From positions 1 to 26,644 of the forward strand of contig JAWOEJ010000227.1 of the NCBI GenBank assembly GCA_046482845.1: a stretch of DNA of 26,644 nucleotides, read 5' to 3'. The position numbers and the translations under genes are program-made. The stretch comes from DATFJZ01 sp046482845. GTDB lineage: Bacteria; Desulfobacterota; Desulfobacteria; Desulfobacterales; Desulfobacteraceae. Shown piece after piece: positions 7,963 through 13,455 of this stretch. The stretch's first letter is position 1. Every line of letters begins with the position of its first letter. A model generated the notes under the pieces. It had not been told where the DNA came from. It did no database searches and was given only the letters and a program-made list of their open reading frames with translations.

Positions 7963-8328
7963 TTACAGTGCATGACAGGAATTACAGTCCACCGGGCCTG
8001 ACCCATAATCTTCATGGCATCCTTTACAAGTTGCATGAAATGCGTCAGTTCTGGAAGGCATGTAATCATCCCCTTCAAACCCATGACATTCACTGCAGTT
8101 GTAAATTTCGTCATCCTCAAGATTATGATGACAGTCCAGACAATACAGATCATACTCATGGACATGGGTTGCATGTCCCAGCAGAACTTTTCCTGCTGCA
8201 TTGGGAAACATCAGCCGCACAGGTTCATCAGGACTGGGCGGCGGAAAAGCAGCATAGCACACAATGCCTGCAACAAGGAGTACGATAGAAAAAATTATTG
8301 AGGTTTTCAGTTTTTTCTTTGAGGTCAT
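7963..8328 (-). CDS. Membrane-anchored tetraheme cytochrome c (c3-like), Rnf-associated
   Basis: 121 residues. A signal/anchor helix (about 10-28, after K4-K8) puts the rest in the periplasm. Four CxxCH heme sites: C63-H67, C78-H82, C101-H105 and C115-H119. Extra histidines (H52, H55, H57, H68, H98) could be sixth ligands, fitting the bis-His class III (c3) cytochrome group. The predicted cleavage position is unclear and the helix may stay as an anchor. It is the first gene after the structured leader and precedes rnfC, matching other Rnf operons of sulfate reducers and methanogens in which a multiheme cytochrome connects Rnf with the periplasmic or quinone pool. Confidence 0.93.
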   Translation of the reverse strand: MTSKKKLKTSIIFSIVLLVAGIVCYAAFPPPSPDEPVRLMFPNAAGKVLLGHATHVHEYDLYCLDCHHNLEDDEIYNCSECHGFEGDDYMPSRTDAFHATCKGCHEDYGSGPVDCNSCHAL

Positions 8329-8437
8329 AAGACAGGAGCCCTCTTTGTTAAATCGTTAATGCCGATTGCAGCCGCTACATTAATATCGGCGTTACTCCAA
8401 TATTAATGACTTAACGACAACTCGAAATCAATTAACC
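8329..8437 (-). promoter_or_regulatory. Structured 5' leader of the cytochrome-rnf operon (nested, competing dyads)
   Basis: Between the candidate promoter and the cytochrome start are three inverted repeats: TCGTTAA/TTAACGA (8353-8359 with 8411-8417), GCCGAT/ATCGGC (8361-8366 with 8385-8390) and CATTAATAT/ATATTAATG (8378-8386 with 8400-8408). The second and third share bases 8385-8386, so their hairpins exclude each other. TTGTTAA (8345-8351) also resembles half of a Rex (NADH-sensing repressor) site, but the other half is poor. The repeats are seen; the regulatory role is inferred. Confidence 0.45.
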
Positions 8438-8443
8438 TGATAC

Positions 8444-8472
8444 TCCATAACTTAAATCAGCTTAAGGTTCAA
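8444..8472 (-). promoter_or_regulatory. Candidate sigma-70 promoter for cytochrome-rnf operon
   Basis: On the minus strand a -35-like TTGAAC (8467-8472) and a -10-like TATGGA (8444-8449) are separated by 17 bp. The -10 is a weak match. It would start RNA near 8438. Read-through from the rseC-like gene is an alternative. Confidence 0.35.
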
Positions 8473-8516
8473 GTAAAAATGTAAAATTTTTATGAATTTG
8501 CCTGAAACAGGGCAGG

Positions 8517-8951
8517 TTATCTTTTCAGAATTCGGACGAGATAGGGAGAAAATTCTTTTTTTCCGGCCAGGCGGTTGTTGGCAATGCGGACCAGGACAAA
8601 AGCGGCAGCAAATCCTGCCACGCCCGCCCCAAGTGATGTCAGGGAAGGGTCCAGTCCCAGGGCCGGGGCAAAAATTTGGCCGGCTGCGGCACCTGCCGTG
8701 AGAAGAATAATGGGAAAGATGTAAAGCATAAAGGTCAGTTTGAGCAACGGGGCTGTTTTGATCCCAAGGATAACGTGGTCACCCACGGATGCATTTAAGG
8801 TATTGTCAACCTGGACTGTCATTTCTTTTATGTTTCTTTTTTCTTCACATGAATCTTTTGCTTCACAGGCTTCACATGAGGAAGCTCTCAACGTTTTTAT
8901 CCATACCTTGTGCGGTGTAGCTCCTGTAACAACCCCTTTTTCAGTTGCCAT
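8517..8951 (-). CDS. rseC: RseC/MucC-family (SoxR-reducing system) membrane protein
   Basis: 144 residues. An N-terminal soluble part has redox-type cysteines C26, C29 and C35; two membrane helices follow (about 74-95 and 102-122) and a basic tail. GATPHKVWIKTLRASSCEAC and the later VGDHVILGI are typical of the RseC/MucC family, which in enterics belongs with the Rnf-like rsx genes in the SoxR-reducing system. Its position just upstream of the Rnf operon on the same strand (188 bp before the cytochrome gene) supports an Rnf-linked role, for example in assembly or in keeping a redox centre reduced. The exact function is not established. Confidence 0.88.
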   Translation of the reverse strand: MATEKGVVTGATPHKVWIKTLRASSCEACEAKDSCEEKRNIKEMTVQVDNTLNASVGDHVILGIKTAPLLKLTFMLYIFPIILLTAGAAAGQIFAPALGLDPSLTSLGAGVAGFAAAFVLVRIANNRLAGKKEFSPYLVRILKR

Positions 8952-9005
8952 GTTTTAAGTCCTCTTTCCCTTCCGGGTTTGATATTTGTATACGCAAAGT
9001 ATTTA

Positions 9006-9011
9006 TGTCAA
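9006..9011 (-). promoter_or_regulatory. Possible -35 element upstream of the rseC-like gene
   Basis: A perfect TTGACA on the minus strand about 55 bp upstream of the rseC-like start. The best -10 candidates (TATACA or TACAAA) are at non-ideal spacing of 13-15 bp, so the promoter is only suggested. Confidence 0.3.
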
Positions 9012-9033
9012 TATCATTATTTATGTTAATCGA

Positions 9034-9061
9034 AAAGTTGTTTTTAAATAAAAACAACTTT
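9034..9061. repeat. Perfect 12-bp inverted repeat with 4-nt loop
   Basis: AAAGTTGTTTTT (9034-9045) and its exact complement AAAAACAACTTT (9050-9061), loop AAAT. It lies between the end of the small coiled-coil gene (9120) and the rseC-like gene, both on the minus strand. It may be a weak terminator for the first or an operator for the second; the stem is AT-rich and the U tract is short. Confidence 0.6.
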
Positions 9062-9119
9062 GGTATTAGAATGATTTCTTTTGGGAGAAAATAGTTGCTG
9101 CAGCGATAAACTTTATGGT

Positions 9120-9455
9120 TCAGACATAATTATTAATGGCAAGAGCTCTTCTTTTCTGCCTGTATTCATGTTCTATTTTTTGTTCTTTCTGCTGGTATTC
9201 TTCTTTTATTTTTTGTTCTTTCTGTTTATGTTGTTCTTCAATTTTTTGTTTTTCCGTCTGGTATTCCTGTTGAAGCGCATGTTTCTTCTGGGTGTGTTCC
9301 TGGCTGATCTGCATGGCTTTTGCGCTTATTTCGACATTATAGGCAGCATTGTCTGTGCCGGGCGGCAGTGTATCAATTCTCCCGGGCAGGGCGTTATGAA
9401 CAGGATAGGTGTTATAGATGGCTGAGTTGTTTATGCCGGAAGGTATAATCGGCAT
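9120..9455 (-). CDS. Small charged coiled-coil protein of unknown function
   Basis: 111 residues from ATG 9455, chosen because GGGAGGTGG (9461-9469) lies just before it; an in-frame ATG seven codons earlier lacks such a site. The N-terminal third is Pro/Asn-rich. VEISAKAMQIS (about 41-51) follows, and then a long Lys/Glu/Gln helix with 11-residue repeats (EQKIKEEYQQK, EQKIEHEYRQK and a degenerate earlier unit), a hendecad coiled-coil pattern. No signal peptide or membrane helix. Family not recognised. The V-E-I-S motif resembles V-D-I-S in the neighbouring small protein (9831-10157); similar motifs occur at the start of flagellar rod/hook proteins, but this is too short to assign. Confidence 0.72.
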   Translation of the reverse strand: MPIIPSGINNSAIYNTYPVHNALPGRIDTLPPGTDNAAYNVEISAKAMQISQEHTQKKHALQQEYQTEKQKIEEQHKQKEQKIKEEYQQKEQKIEHEYRQKRRALAINNYV

Positions 9456-9507
9456 TTTGACCACCTCCCTTGCCATGCCGTTTCGGCTGCTGACAGATAC
9501 GCCGCAT

Positions 9508-9676
9508 AATTAGTGTCTGAACGAAAACCCCGTGTTTGGGCGAAAACGTGTCCAGCTGCAAGGCGCAAAAAAGTTTGAAACCGGAGTGTACTCAGGTACA
9601 TGAGGCCCGATTATATAATTTGGCAAACTTTTGCAGCAACGCAGCAGATGGGTGCGTTTTCGTTCAAACACTAATT
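9508..9676. mobile_element. MITE-like 169-bp palindromic element, copy 1
   Basis: Terminal inverted repeats TTAGTGTYTGAACGAAAAC (left from 9510, right ending 9674), extended by AAT/ATT to 9508-9676. The interior is also nearly self-complementary: GCGCAAAAAAGTTTG (about 9560-9575) against CAAACTTTTGCAGCAACGC (about 9624-9642), around a small core dyad TGTAC-TCAG-GTACA. A second copy of identical length lies at 12855-13023. No transposase inside, so it would have to move in trans or act as a structural repeat. It sits between two small minus-strand genes. Confidence 0.9.
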
Positions 9677-9688
9677 AGCTTTGACTCG

Positions 9689-9783
9689 ATGATCAAGTTT
9701 TTTAATGTTGATATTGACCTGTGAGGGGTCAGGTCTGACCCCATTTTCGAAAAACCAGATATAAAAACTAAAAACTTGATCAT
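9689..9783. repeat. 95-bp inverted-repeat-bounded element with GGGGTCAG palindrome
   Basis: ATGATCAAGTTTTT (9689-9702) and its exact complement AAAAACTTGATCAT (9770-9783) bound the element. In the centre is the palindrome GGGGTCAG-GT-CTGACCCC (9725-9742), which resembles cores of REP sequences that go with REP-associated tyrosine transposases. It lies 12 bp after the MITE-like copy and just downstream of the small gene at 9831, where the central hairpin could also slow transcription. Confidence 0.65.
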
Positions 9784-9830
9784 GGCGTTTGTTTAAAATC
9801 AAATCCTTGAATTATGTCCGGGAATGATAT

Positions 9831-10157
9831 TTATCCCTTAATATTTAAAATGTTTCCGATCTGCGCCCTGCTTTCCATTGATCCTGTATTCTGGGGCTGT
9901 GTTCCGGCAGCCGGTGCTTGAGTTCCGGCGGGATTGTCTGCTTCAGCTGCGAGTGCCTGACCGGCTTGTGAGATATCCACCTGGACAGCCTGGTTTGCAC
10001 GTGGTGCTGTGTTCTGGTCCAGGTCGGTTCTTGATGATTCAATGTTCTGTTCCCGGGTCAGGGCTTCCTGAGCAGAATCGGGCTGATTCTGGGGGTTGAT
10101 CGTTTGATTACCGGTGTTGAAATATTGACCGGCACCTGATATAGTTTTGATTTCCAT
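9831..10157 (-). CDS. Small Gln/Asn/Ala-rich protein of unknown function
   Basis: 108 residues, low complexity, polar, no cysteine, signal peptide or membrane helix. VQVDISQAGQALAAEAD (about 58-74) is the only motif-like stretch and resembles the V-x-[IL]-S-x-x-[AG] segments of flagellar axial proteins and the VEISAKAMQIS of the next small gene. It starts with an excellent RBS (AAGGAGGTAA, 10165-10174) and a near-consensus promoter, so it should be well expressed. Codon pattern and signals support a real gene; function unknown. Confidence 0.75.
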   Translation of the reverse strand: MEIKTISGAGQYFNTGNQTINPQNQPDSAQEALTREQNIESSRTDLDQNTAPRANQAVQVDISQAGQALAAEADNPAGTQAPAAGTQPQNTGSMESRAQIGNILNIKG

Positions 10158-10214
10158 GATGCGTTACCTCCTTGTTATGCATTAGTTTTTTATGCATTTA
10201 CCTCTTATAGTGAT

Positions 10215-10243
10215 ATAATATACATGGAAGAAAATAATGTCAA
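10215..10243 (-). promoter_or_regulatory. Near-consensus sigma-70 promoter for the small gene at 9831-10157
   Basis: Minus strand: -35 TTGACA (10238-10243), 17-bp spacer, -10 TATTAT (10215-10220). RNA would start near 10208, leaving a leader of about 50 nt. Only one base differs from consensus. Confidence 0.8.
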
Positions 10244-10261
10244 TTTTTTTTCATTTTTTAC

Positions 10262-10290
10262 TTGACACTTAATGATTTAGCGTATATAAC
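10262..10290 (+). promoter_or_regulatory. Sigma-70 promoter of tRNA-Asn
   Basis: -35 TTGACA (10262-10267), 17-bp spacer, -10 TATAAC (10285-10290). It is 26 bp upstream of the mature tRNA 5' end and back to back with the promoter of the small minus-strand gene. Confidence 0.85.
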
Positions 10291-10316
10291 CTGCAAGTCT
10301 TTTTAAAGACACCTGC

Positions 10317-10392
10317 TCCCCAGTAGCTCAGTTGGCAGAGCAATTGGCTGTTAACCAATGGGTCCGCGGTTCAAGTCCGTGCTGGGGAGCCA
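10317..10392 (+). tRNA. tRNA-Asn (anticodon GUU)
   Basis: 76 nt with encoded CCA. Acceptor stem TCCCCAG (10317-10323) pairs fully with CTGGGGA; the D arm has GCTCAGTTGGCAGAGC; anticodon stem TTGG/CCAA closes the loop CTGTTAA with GTT at 10350-10352; the T arm contains GGTTCAAGTCC; discriminator G and CCA end the gene. A promoter and an intrinsic terminator flank it, so it is a single-gene transcription unit. Confidence 0.98.
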
Positions 10393-10406
10393 ACACCACC
10401 TACCAT

Positions 10407-10438
10407 ATCCCGGTAAGTTTTCTTACCGGGATTTTTTT
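10407..10438 (+). terminator. Rho-independent terminator of tRNA-Asn
   Basis: Perfect 11-bp stem ATCCCGGTAAG (10407-10417) / CTTACCGGGAT (10422-10432), loop TTTT, then six further Ts to 10438. It starts 14 bp after the tRNA CCA. Confidence 0.95.
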
Positions 10439-10556
10439 ATTGATCTAATTTGGATTTTTCACTGGCATTGGTGCCAATAAGAATGGTCAAAGGATCTATA
10501 TAAAGGGTTGCATCCTCAAAACTTTTCCAGTTTTTTAATTTTAATTCTTTGATCAT
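10437..10556 (-). pseudogene. 5' fragment of an AAA/SMC-like ATPase gene
   Basis: A 39-codon reading frame too short to be a working gene. MIKELKLKNWKSFEDATLYI then DPLTILIGTNAS is the typical N-terminus of RecF/OLD/SMC-like AAA ATPases (strand, K-N-W/F-K-S-F, then Walker A). The Walker A motif, normally G-x-N-x-S-G-K-S-N-L-L-D, reads GTNASEKSKLD: the essential glycine before Lys is Glu, and the frame stops after Asp-Gln at 10437-10439 inside the tRNA terminator. A good RBS (AGGGAGA, about 5 nt before ATG) remains. Read as a decayed remnant of a gene truncated next to the tRNA, perhaps at an old integration junction. Confidence 0.75.
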
Positions 10557-10671
10557 GACGTCTCCCTGGCCTTATCCCGCGTCGCTTTTTTCTCAGTCAA
10601 GCTTAACTGGCTGTAGTACCTTTTATTCAGCAGTACCGGGAAAAAAAGGCTGATATTACCTTCCTTATCAG

Positions 10672-10706
10672 AAAAAAAAATGGGCTGTAAGGCTGATTCC
10701 AGCCCA
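10672..10706 (-). terminator. Intrinsic-terminator-like hairpin reading leftward
   Basis: On the minus strand, stem TGGGCTG/CAGCCCA (10700-10706 with 10681-10687) with a 12-nt loop is followed by nine U (A tract 10672-10680). No minus-strand gene lies upstream in this interval, so it is an orphan, either left over from a lost gene or blocking antisense transcription. Confidence 0.6.
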
Positions 10707-10721
10707 GATTATTGAATATGG

Positions 10722-10749
10722 TTGTATATTGATCTGATTGTGGTAAAAT
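10722..10749 (+). promoter_or_regulatory. Candidate promoter of the hybrid histidine kinase
   Basis: -35-like TTGTAT (10722-10727), 16-bp spacer, -10-like TAAAAT (10744-10749). The leader would be about 86 nt. Confidence 0.45.
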
Positions 10750-10841
10750 GCAGCGTGAACAATATGATGTGATTGAGACCAAATTGTCAAGGTAAATCAT
10801 AGTTAATTGGAGCAGACTTCACAGGGGTATAAAATTTTGGG

Positions 10842-12860
10842 ATGAACCGAACCAGTCTTTTGACCATTGACGATGAATCCTATATTCGAAAGAGTATACG
10901 GTCCTTTTTTGAAGATTATGACTTTGTTGTGTTTGAAGCGGAAAACGGCAGAACTGGCATTGATGTTTTTGAAAGAGAAAAACCGGATATTGTTATTCTG
11001 GATCTGAGAATGCCTGAAATGGGCGGGCTGGAGGTGCTTGAAGCCCTGAAGGACAAGTCTCCGGATACGCCTTTTATTGTGGCTTCTGGAACAGGAAACG
11101 CGACAGCTGTTGTTGAGGCCCTTCACCTGGGCGCCTGGGATTATATTTTAAAGCCGGTTCACGATATGGCTGTCCTGCTGCATTCAGTGAAAAAATGCTT
11201 GAATACAAACCAGCTTAAAAAAGACAATATTAAATACCAGGAACGCCTTGAAGAGCTCGTAATGGAGCGGACAAAGGAGCTCAAGGCAAGCGAGGAAAAG
11301 TACAAGGCTGTTTTTGAGTGCACAGGTTCGGCAACGGCCATTCTCGAACAGGATATGACCATATCCATGGCCAATACCAAGTTTGCCGGTCTTGTGGGCC
11401 TGCCGGTAGAAAAAATCGAGGGCAGAAGAAAATGGACGGAATTTCTAATGCCGGAAGACCTTGAAACAATGAAAGCTCTGTATGAAGAAAAAAGCAATTT
11501 CAAATCAGGTATCACAGATCAGGTGCAGCATGAGTTCAGGGTTGTAAAGGACAATAAAACGATACGCCATATCTATGTGTCCATCGGGATAATACCGGGG
11601 ACGGACAAATCTATTGTTTCTCTTCTGGATATTACGGAAAAGAAAAAAGCCGAGGAAAGATGGAACAGTCTTGAAAAGCAGCTCAGAAAGGCCCAGCGGA
11701 TGGAGGCGGTAGGCACACTTGCAGGGGGAATTGCCCATGATTTGAATAATATCTTAAGTCCGGTTCTGGGCTATTCAGATATGATAATGCGGGAGGCCGA
11801 TCCCGGGGGAAGTGTTTTTCGTCGCAGCAATAAGATACTCAAAGCCGCCTGCCGGGCAGCTGATCTGGTAAAGCAGATTCTTTCATTCAGCAGGGCTGAC
11901 GAAGAAAAAATAATAACCATTACAATTCAGCCAGTTGTCAAAGAGGTGGTAAAGCTGTTGCACGGCTCCATCCCCTCAACCATAGAGATTATTGATAAAA
12001 TTGATAATAATTGCGGTTATGTTGACGCAGATCCCACCCAGGTCCACCAGATTCTTATGAATTTGTGCACCAATGCCTATCATGCCATGGAAGAAACCGG
12101 GGGAAAGCTTATCATTTCTCTTAAGGAATCTGTGATTTCAGAGGATAATTCCTTAACAGACTTCCCTGAGATCAAAAAGGGAAGATATCTTTTTCTTGAG
12201 GTCAGTGATACAGGATGCGGTATAGAGGAAGATGTTCAGGAAAGAATATTTGATCCTTATTTTACAACCAAGGAGGAGGGTAAGGGAACAGGCCTGGGGC
12301 TTGCCATGGTTTACAGTATTGTTAAAAATTATTCAGGGGAGATCATTGTTAACAGCAGTCCTGGTAAGGGCTCTGTGTTTACCATTGTTCTGCCGGTAGT
12401 TTCAAACCATGAGCGTTTAGAAACAGATGGGTTCATTAAAAAAGAGTTTGACACAATGAGGGGGGCCCATATCCTTGTTGTTGATGATGACAGGGAAATT
12501 GCTGATATGTTAAAAGAGGGCCTAGAATCACTTGGGGGTATTGTCAGTGTTTTTTATTCCGGAATGGACGCTTTCAGTTATTTTACCGGTCATATGGATG
12601 ATATCGATATGGTGCTGACAGATCAGACCATGCCGGATAAAACAGGCTTTGATCTTGCCATGGAAATGCTTGCTTTAAAACCGGATATCCCGATAATTCT
12701 GTGCAGTGGATACACTGGAACAATTAATGCGAAAAAAGTAAAAAAAGCAGGTATAAAGGAATTTGTCATGAAGCCGGTGTCCCTGGAAGCACTCTCAGAC
12801 CTGATTCAGAAGATTCTCCGGGACAATCACAAAGAGTCAGGTAAAAGAATGTATAATTAG
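10842..12860 (+). CDS. Hybrid histidine kinase REC-PAS-HisKA-HATPase-REC
   Basis: 672 residues, soluble (no membrane helix). N-terminal receiver 1-115 with D10/D11, phospho-acceptor D54 and K104; coiled linker 116-145; PAS domain about 145-275; dimerization/phosphoacceptor region with H299 in AGGIAHDLNNIL; ATP domain with N box about 402-416, DTGCG and GTGLGLAMVYS (about 456-491); C-terminal receiver 542-665 with D549/D550, D594 and K644. The two receivers suggest input from another kinase and an internal phosphorelay. Its first receiver closely resembles that of the kinase at 13456. The last two codons (AAT TAG) belong to the inserted MITE-like element, so the original C-terminus may have been longer. 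The RBS is weak. Confidence 0.95.
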   Translation: MNRTSLLTIDDESYIRKSIRSFFEDYDFVVFEAENGRTGIDVFEREKPDIVILDLRMPEMGGLEVLEALKDKSPDTPFIVASGTGNATAVVEALHLGAWDYILKPVHDMAVLLHSVKKCLNTNQLKKDNIKYQERLEELVMERTKELKASEEKYKAVFECTGSATAILEQDMTISMANTKFAGLVGLPVEKIEGRRKWTEFLMPEDLETMKALYEEKSNFKSGITDQVQHEFRVVKDNKTIRHIYVSIGIIPGTDKSIVSLLDITEKKKAEERWNSLEKQLRKAQRMEAVGTLAGGIAHDLNNILSPVLGYSDMIMREADPGGSVFRRSNKILKAACRAADLVKQILSFSRADEEKIITITIQPVVKEVVKLLHGSIPSTIEIIDKIDNNCGYVDADPTQVHQILMNLCTNAYHAMEETGGKLIISLKESVISEDNSLTDFPEIKKGRYLFLEVSDTGCGIEEDVQERIFDPYFTTKEEGKGTGLGLAMVYSIVKNYSGEIIVNSSPGKGSVFTIVLPVVSNHERLETDGFIKKEFDTMRGAHILVVDDDREIADMLKEGLESLGGIVSVFYSGMDAFSYFTGHMDDIDMVLTDQTMPDKTGFDLAMEMLALKPDIPIILCSGYTGTINAKKVKKAGIKEFVMKPVSLEALSDLIQKILRDNHKESGKRMYN

Positions 12861-13023
12861 TGTCTGAACGAACCCCCCGTGTTTGGACGAAAACTTGCCC
12901 AGGTGCAAGGCGCAAGAAATTTTAAAACCGGAGTGTACTCAGGTACATGAAGCCCGATTATATAATTTGGTAAAATTTTGAAGCAACGCAGCAGATGGTT
13001 GAGTTTTCGTTCAAACACTAATT
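12855..13023. mobile_element. MITE-like 169-bp palindromic element, copy 2
   Basis: Same length and ends as the copy at 9508-9676, with about 15-20 scattered differences by eye. Left terminal repeat from 12855, right terminal repeat GTTTTCGTTCAAACACTAA (13003-13021) plus TT. It starts inside the 3' end of the hybrid kinase gene and gives it its stop codon (TAG 12858-12860), and it ends just before the RBS of the next gene. Confidence 0.9.
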
Positions 13024-13043
13024 AAGGAGAATTCAACAGGAGT

Positions 13044-13427
13044 ATGACTCAAGAAAATTTTCAGGTTCTTGTTCTTGATGATGAGATCAGTATTCAGCAG
13101 AGCATAGCTGCTTATTTTGAAGATGAAGGCTTTGCTGTGTTTTGCGCCTCAAGCGGAGAACAGGCCCTTGAACTTGTAAAAAAACACCATTTTAACGGTG
13201 CAGTGGTAGACATACGGCTGCCCGGCATGGATGGAAACACCTTTATCCTCAAGGCGGCCCGGCTGCAGCCTGACATTCATTTTGTAGTGCACACAGGGTC
13301 CACAGATTACAGCCTTTCCAGGGAATTAAGGGCTGCAGGGCTTTCCTCTAAGAATGTGTTTATCAAACCAGTCCATGATCTCAGTATCCTTGTGAATGCT
13401 GTAAAAAATAATGCCCCGGGTATTTAA
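13044..13427 (+). CDS. Single-domain response regulator (CheY-like receiver)
   Basis: 127 residues, receiver only: D12/D13 acidic pair, phospho-acceptor D56 (VVDIRLPGMDG), T84 in HTGST, K108 in IKPVHD. No output domain, so it probably acts as a phosphate shuttle or by protein contact. AAGGAGA (13024-13030) and AGGAG (13038-13042) precede the ATG. The reading frame ends at 13427, 28 bp before the chosen start of the next kinase. Sequence is related to the receivers of the flanking kinases. Confidence 0.93.
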   Translation: MTQENFQVLVLDDEISIQQSIAAYFEDEGFAVFCASSGEQALELVKKHHFNGAVVDIRLPGMDGNTFILKAARLQPDIHFVVHTGSTDYSLSRELRAAGLSSKNVFIKPVHDLSILVNAVKNNAPGI

Positions 13428-13455
13428 AAAAACGGTTTTGTTTTCTGGAGAAAAA

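Larger units (their letters stand above)
10557..10841. other. Intergenic region before the hybrid kinase
   Basis: No gene seen. It holds a minus-strand terminator-like hairpin (10672-10706) and a candidate promoter for the plus-strand kinase (10722-10749). Confidence 0.6.

Noticed and set aside
7911..8288. 125-codon plus-strand frame
   Set aside because: Antisense to the tetraheme cytochrome gene whose four CxxCH motifs are clear; the His/Cys pattern is a mirror effect.
8345..8362. Rex binding site TTGTTAA-N4-TTAACAA
   Set aside because: The left half matches but the right half (TTAATGC) shares only four of seven bases, so it is mentioned only as a possibility.
9536..9724. 62-codon plus-strand frame inside the repeat element
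   Set aside because: Falls on the palindromic repeat, no RBS, and the second element copy does not preserve the frame.
10464..10478. Sigma-54 promoter suggested by TGGCAC on the minus strand
   Set aside because: The matching -12 TTGC is absent at the right spacing; the bases are part of the ATPase remnant's coding sequence.
10393..10841. att site duplication of the tRNA 3' end
   Set aside because: No second copy of the T arm/acceptor sequence was seen in the window, so integration at this tRNA stays an inference.
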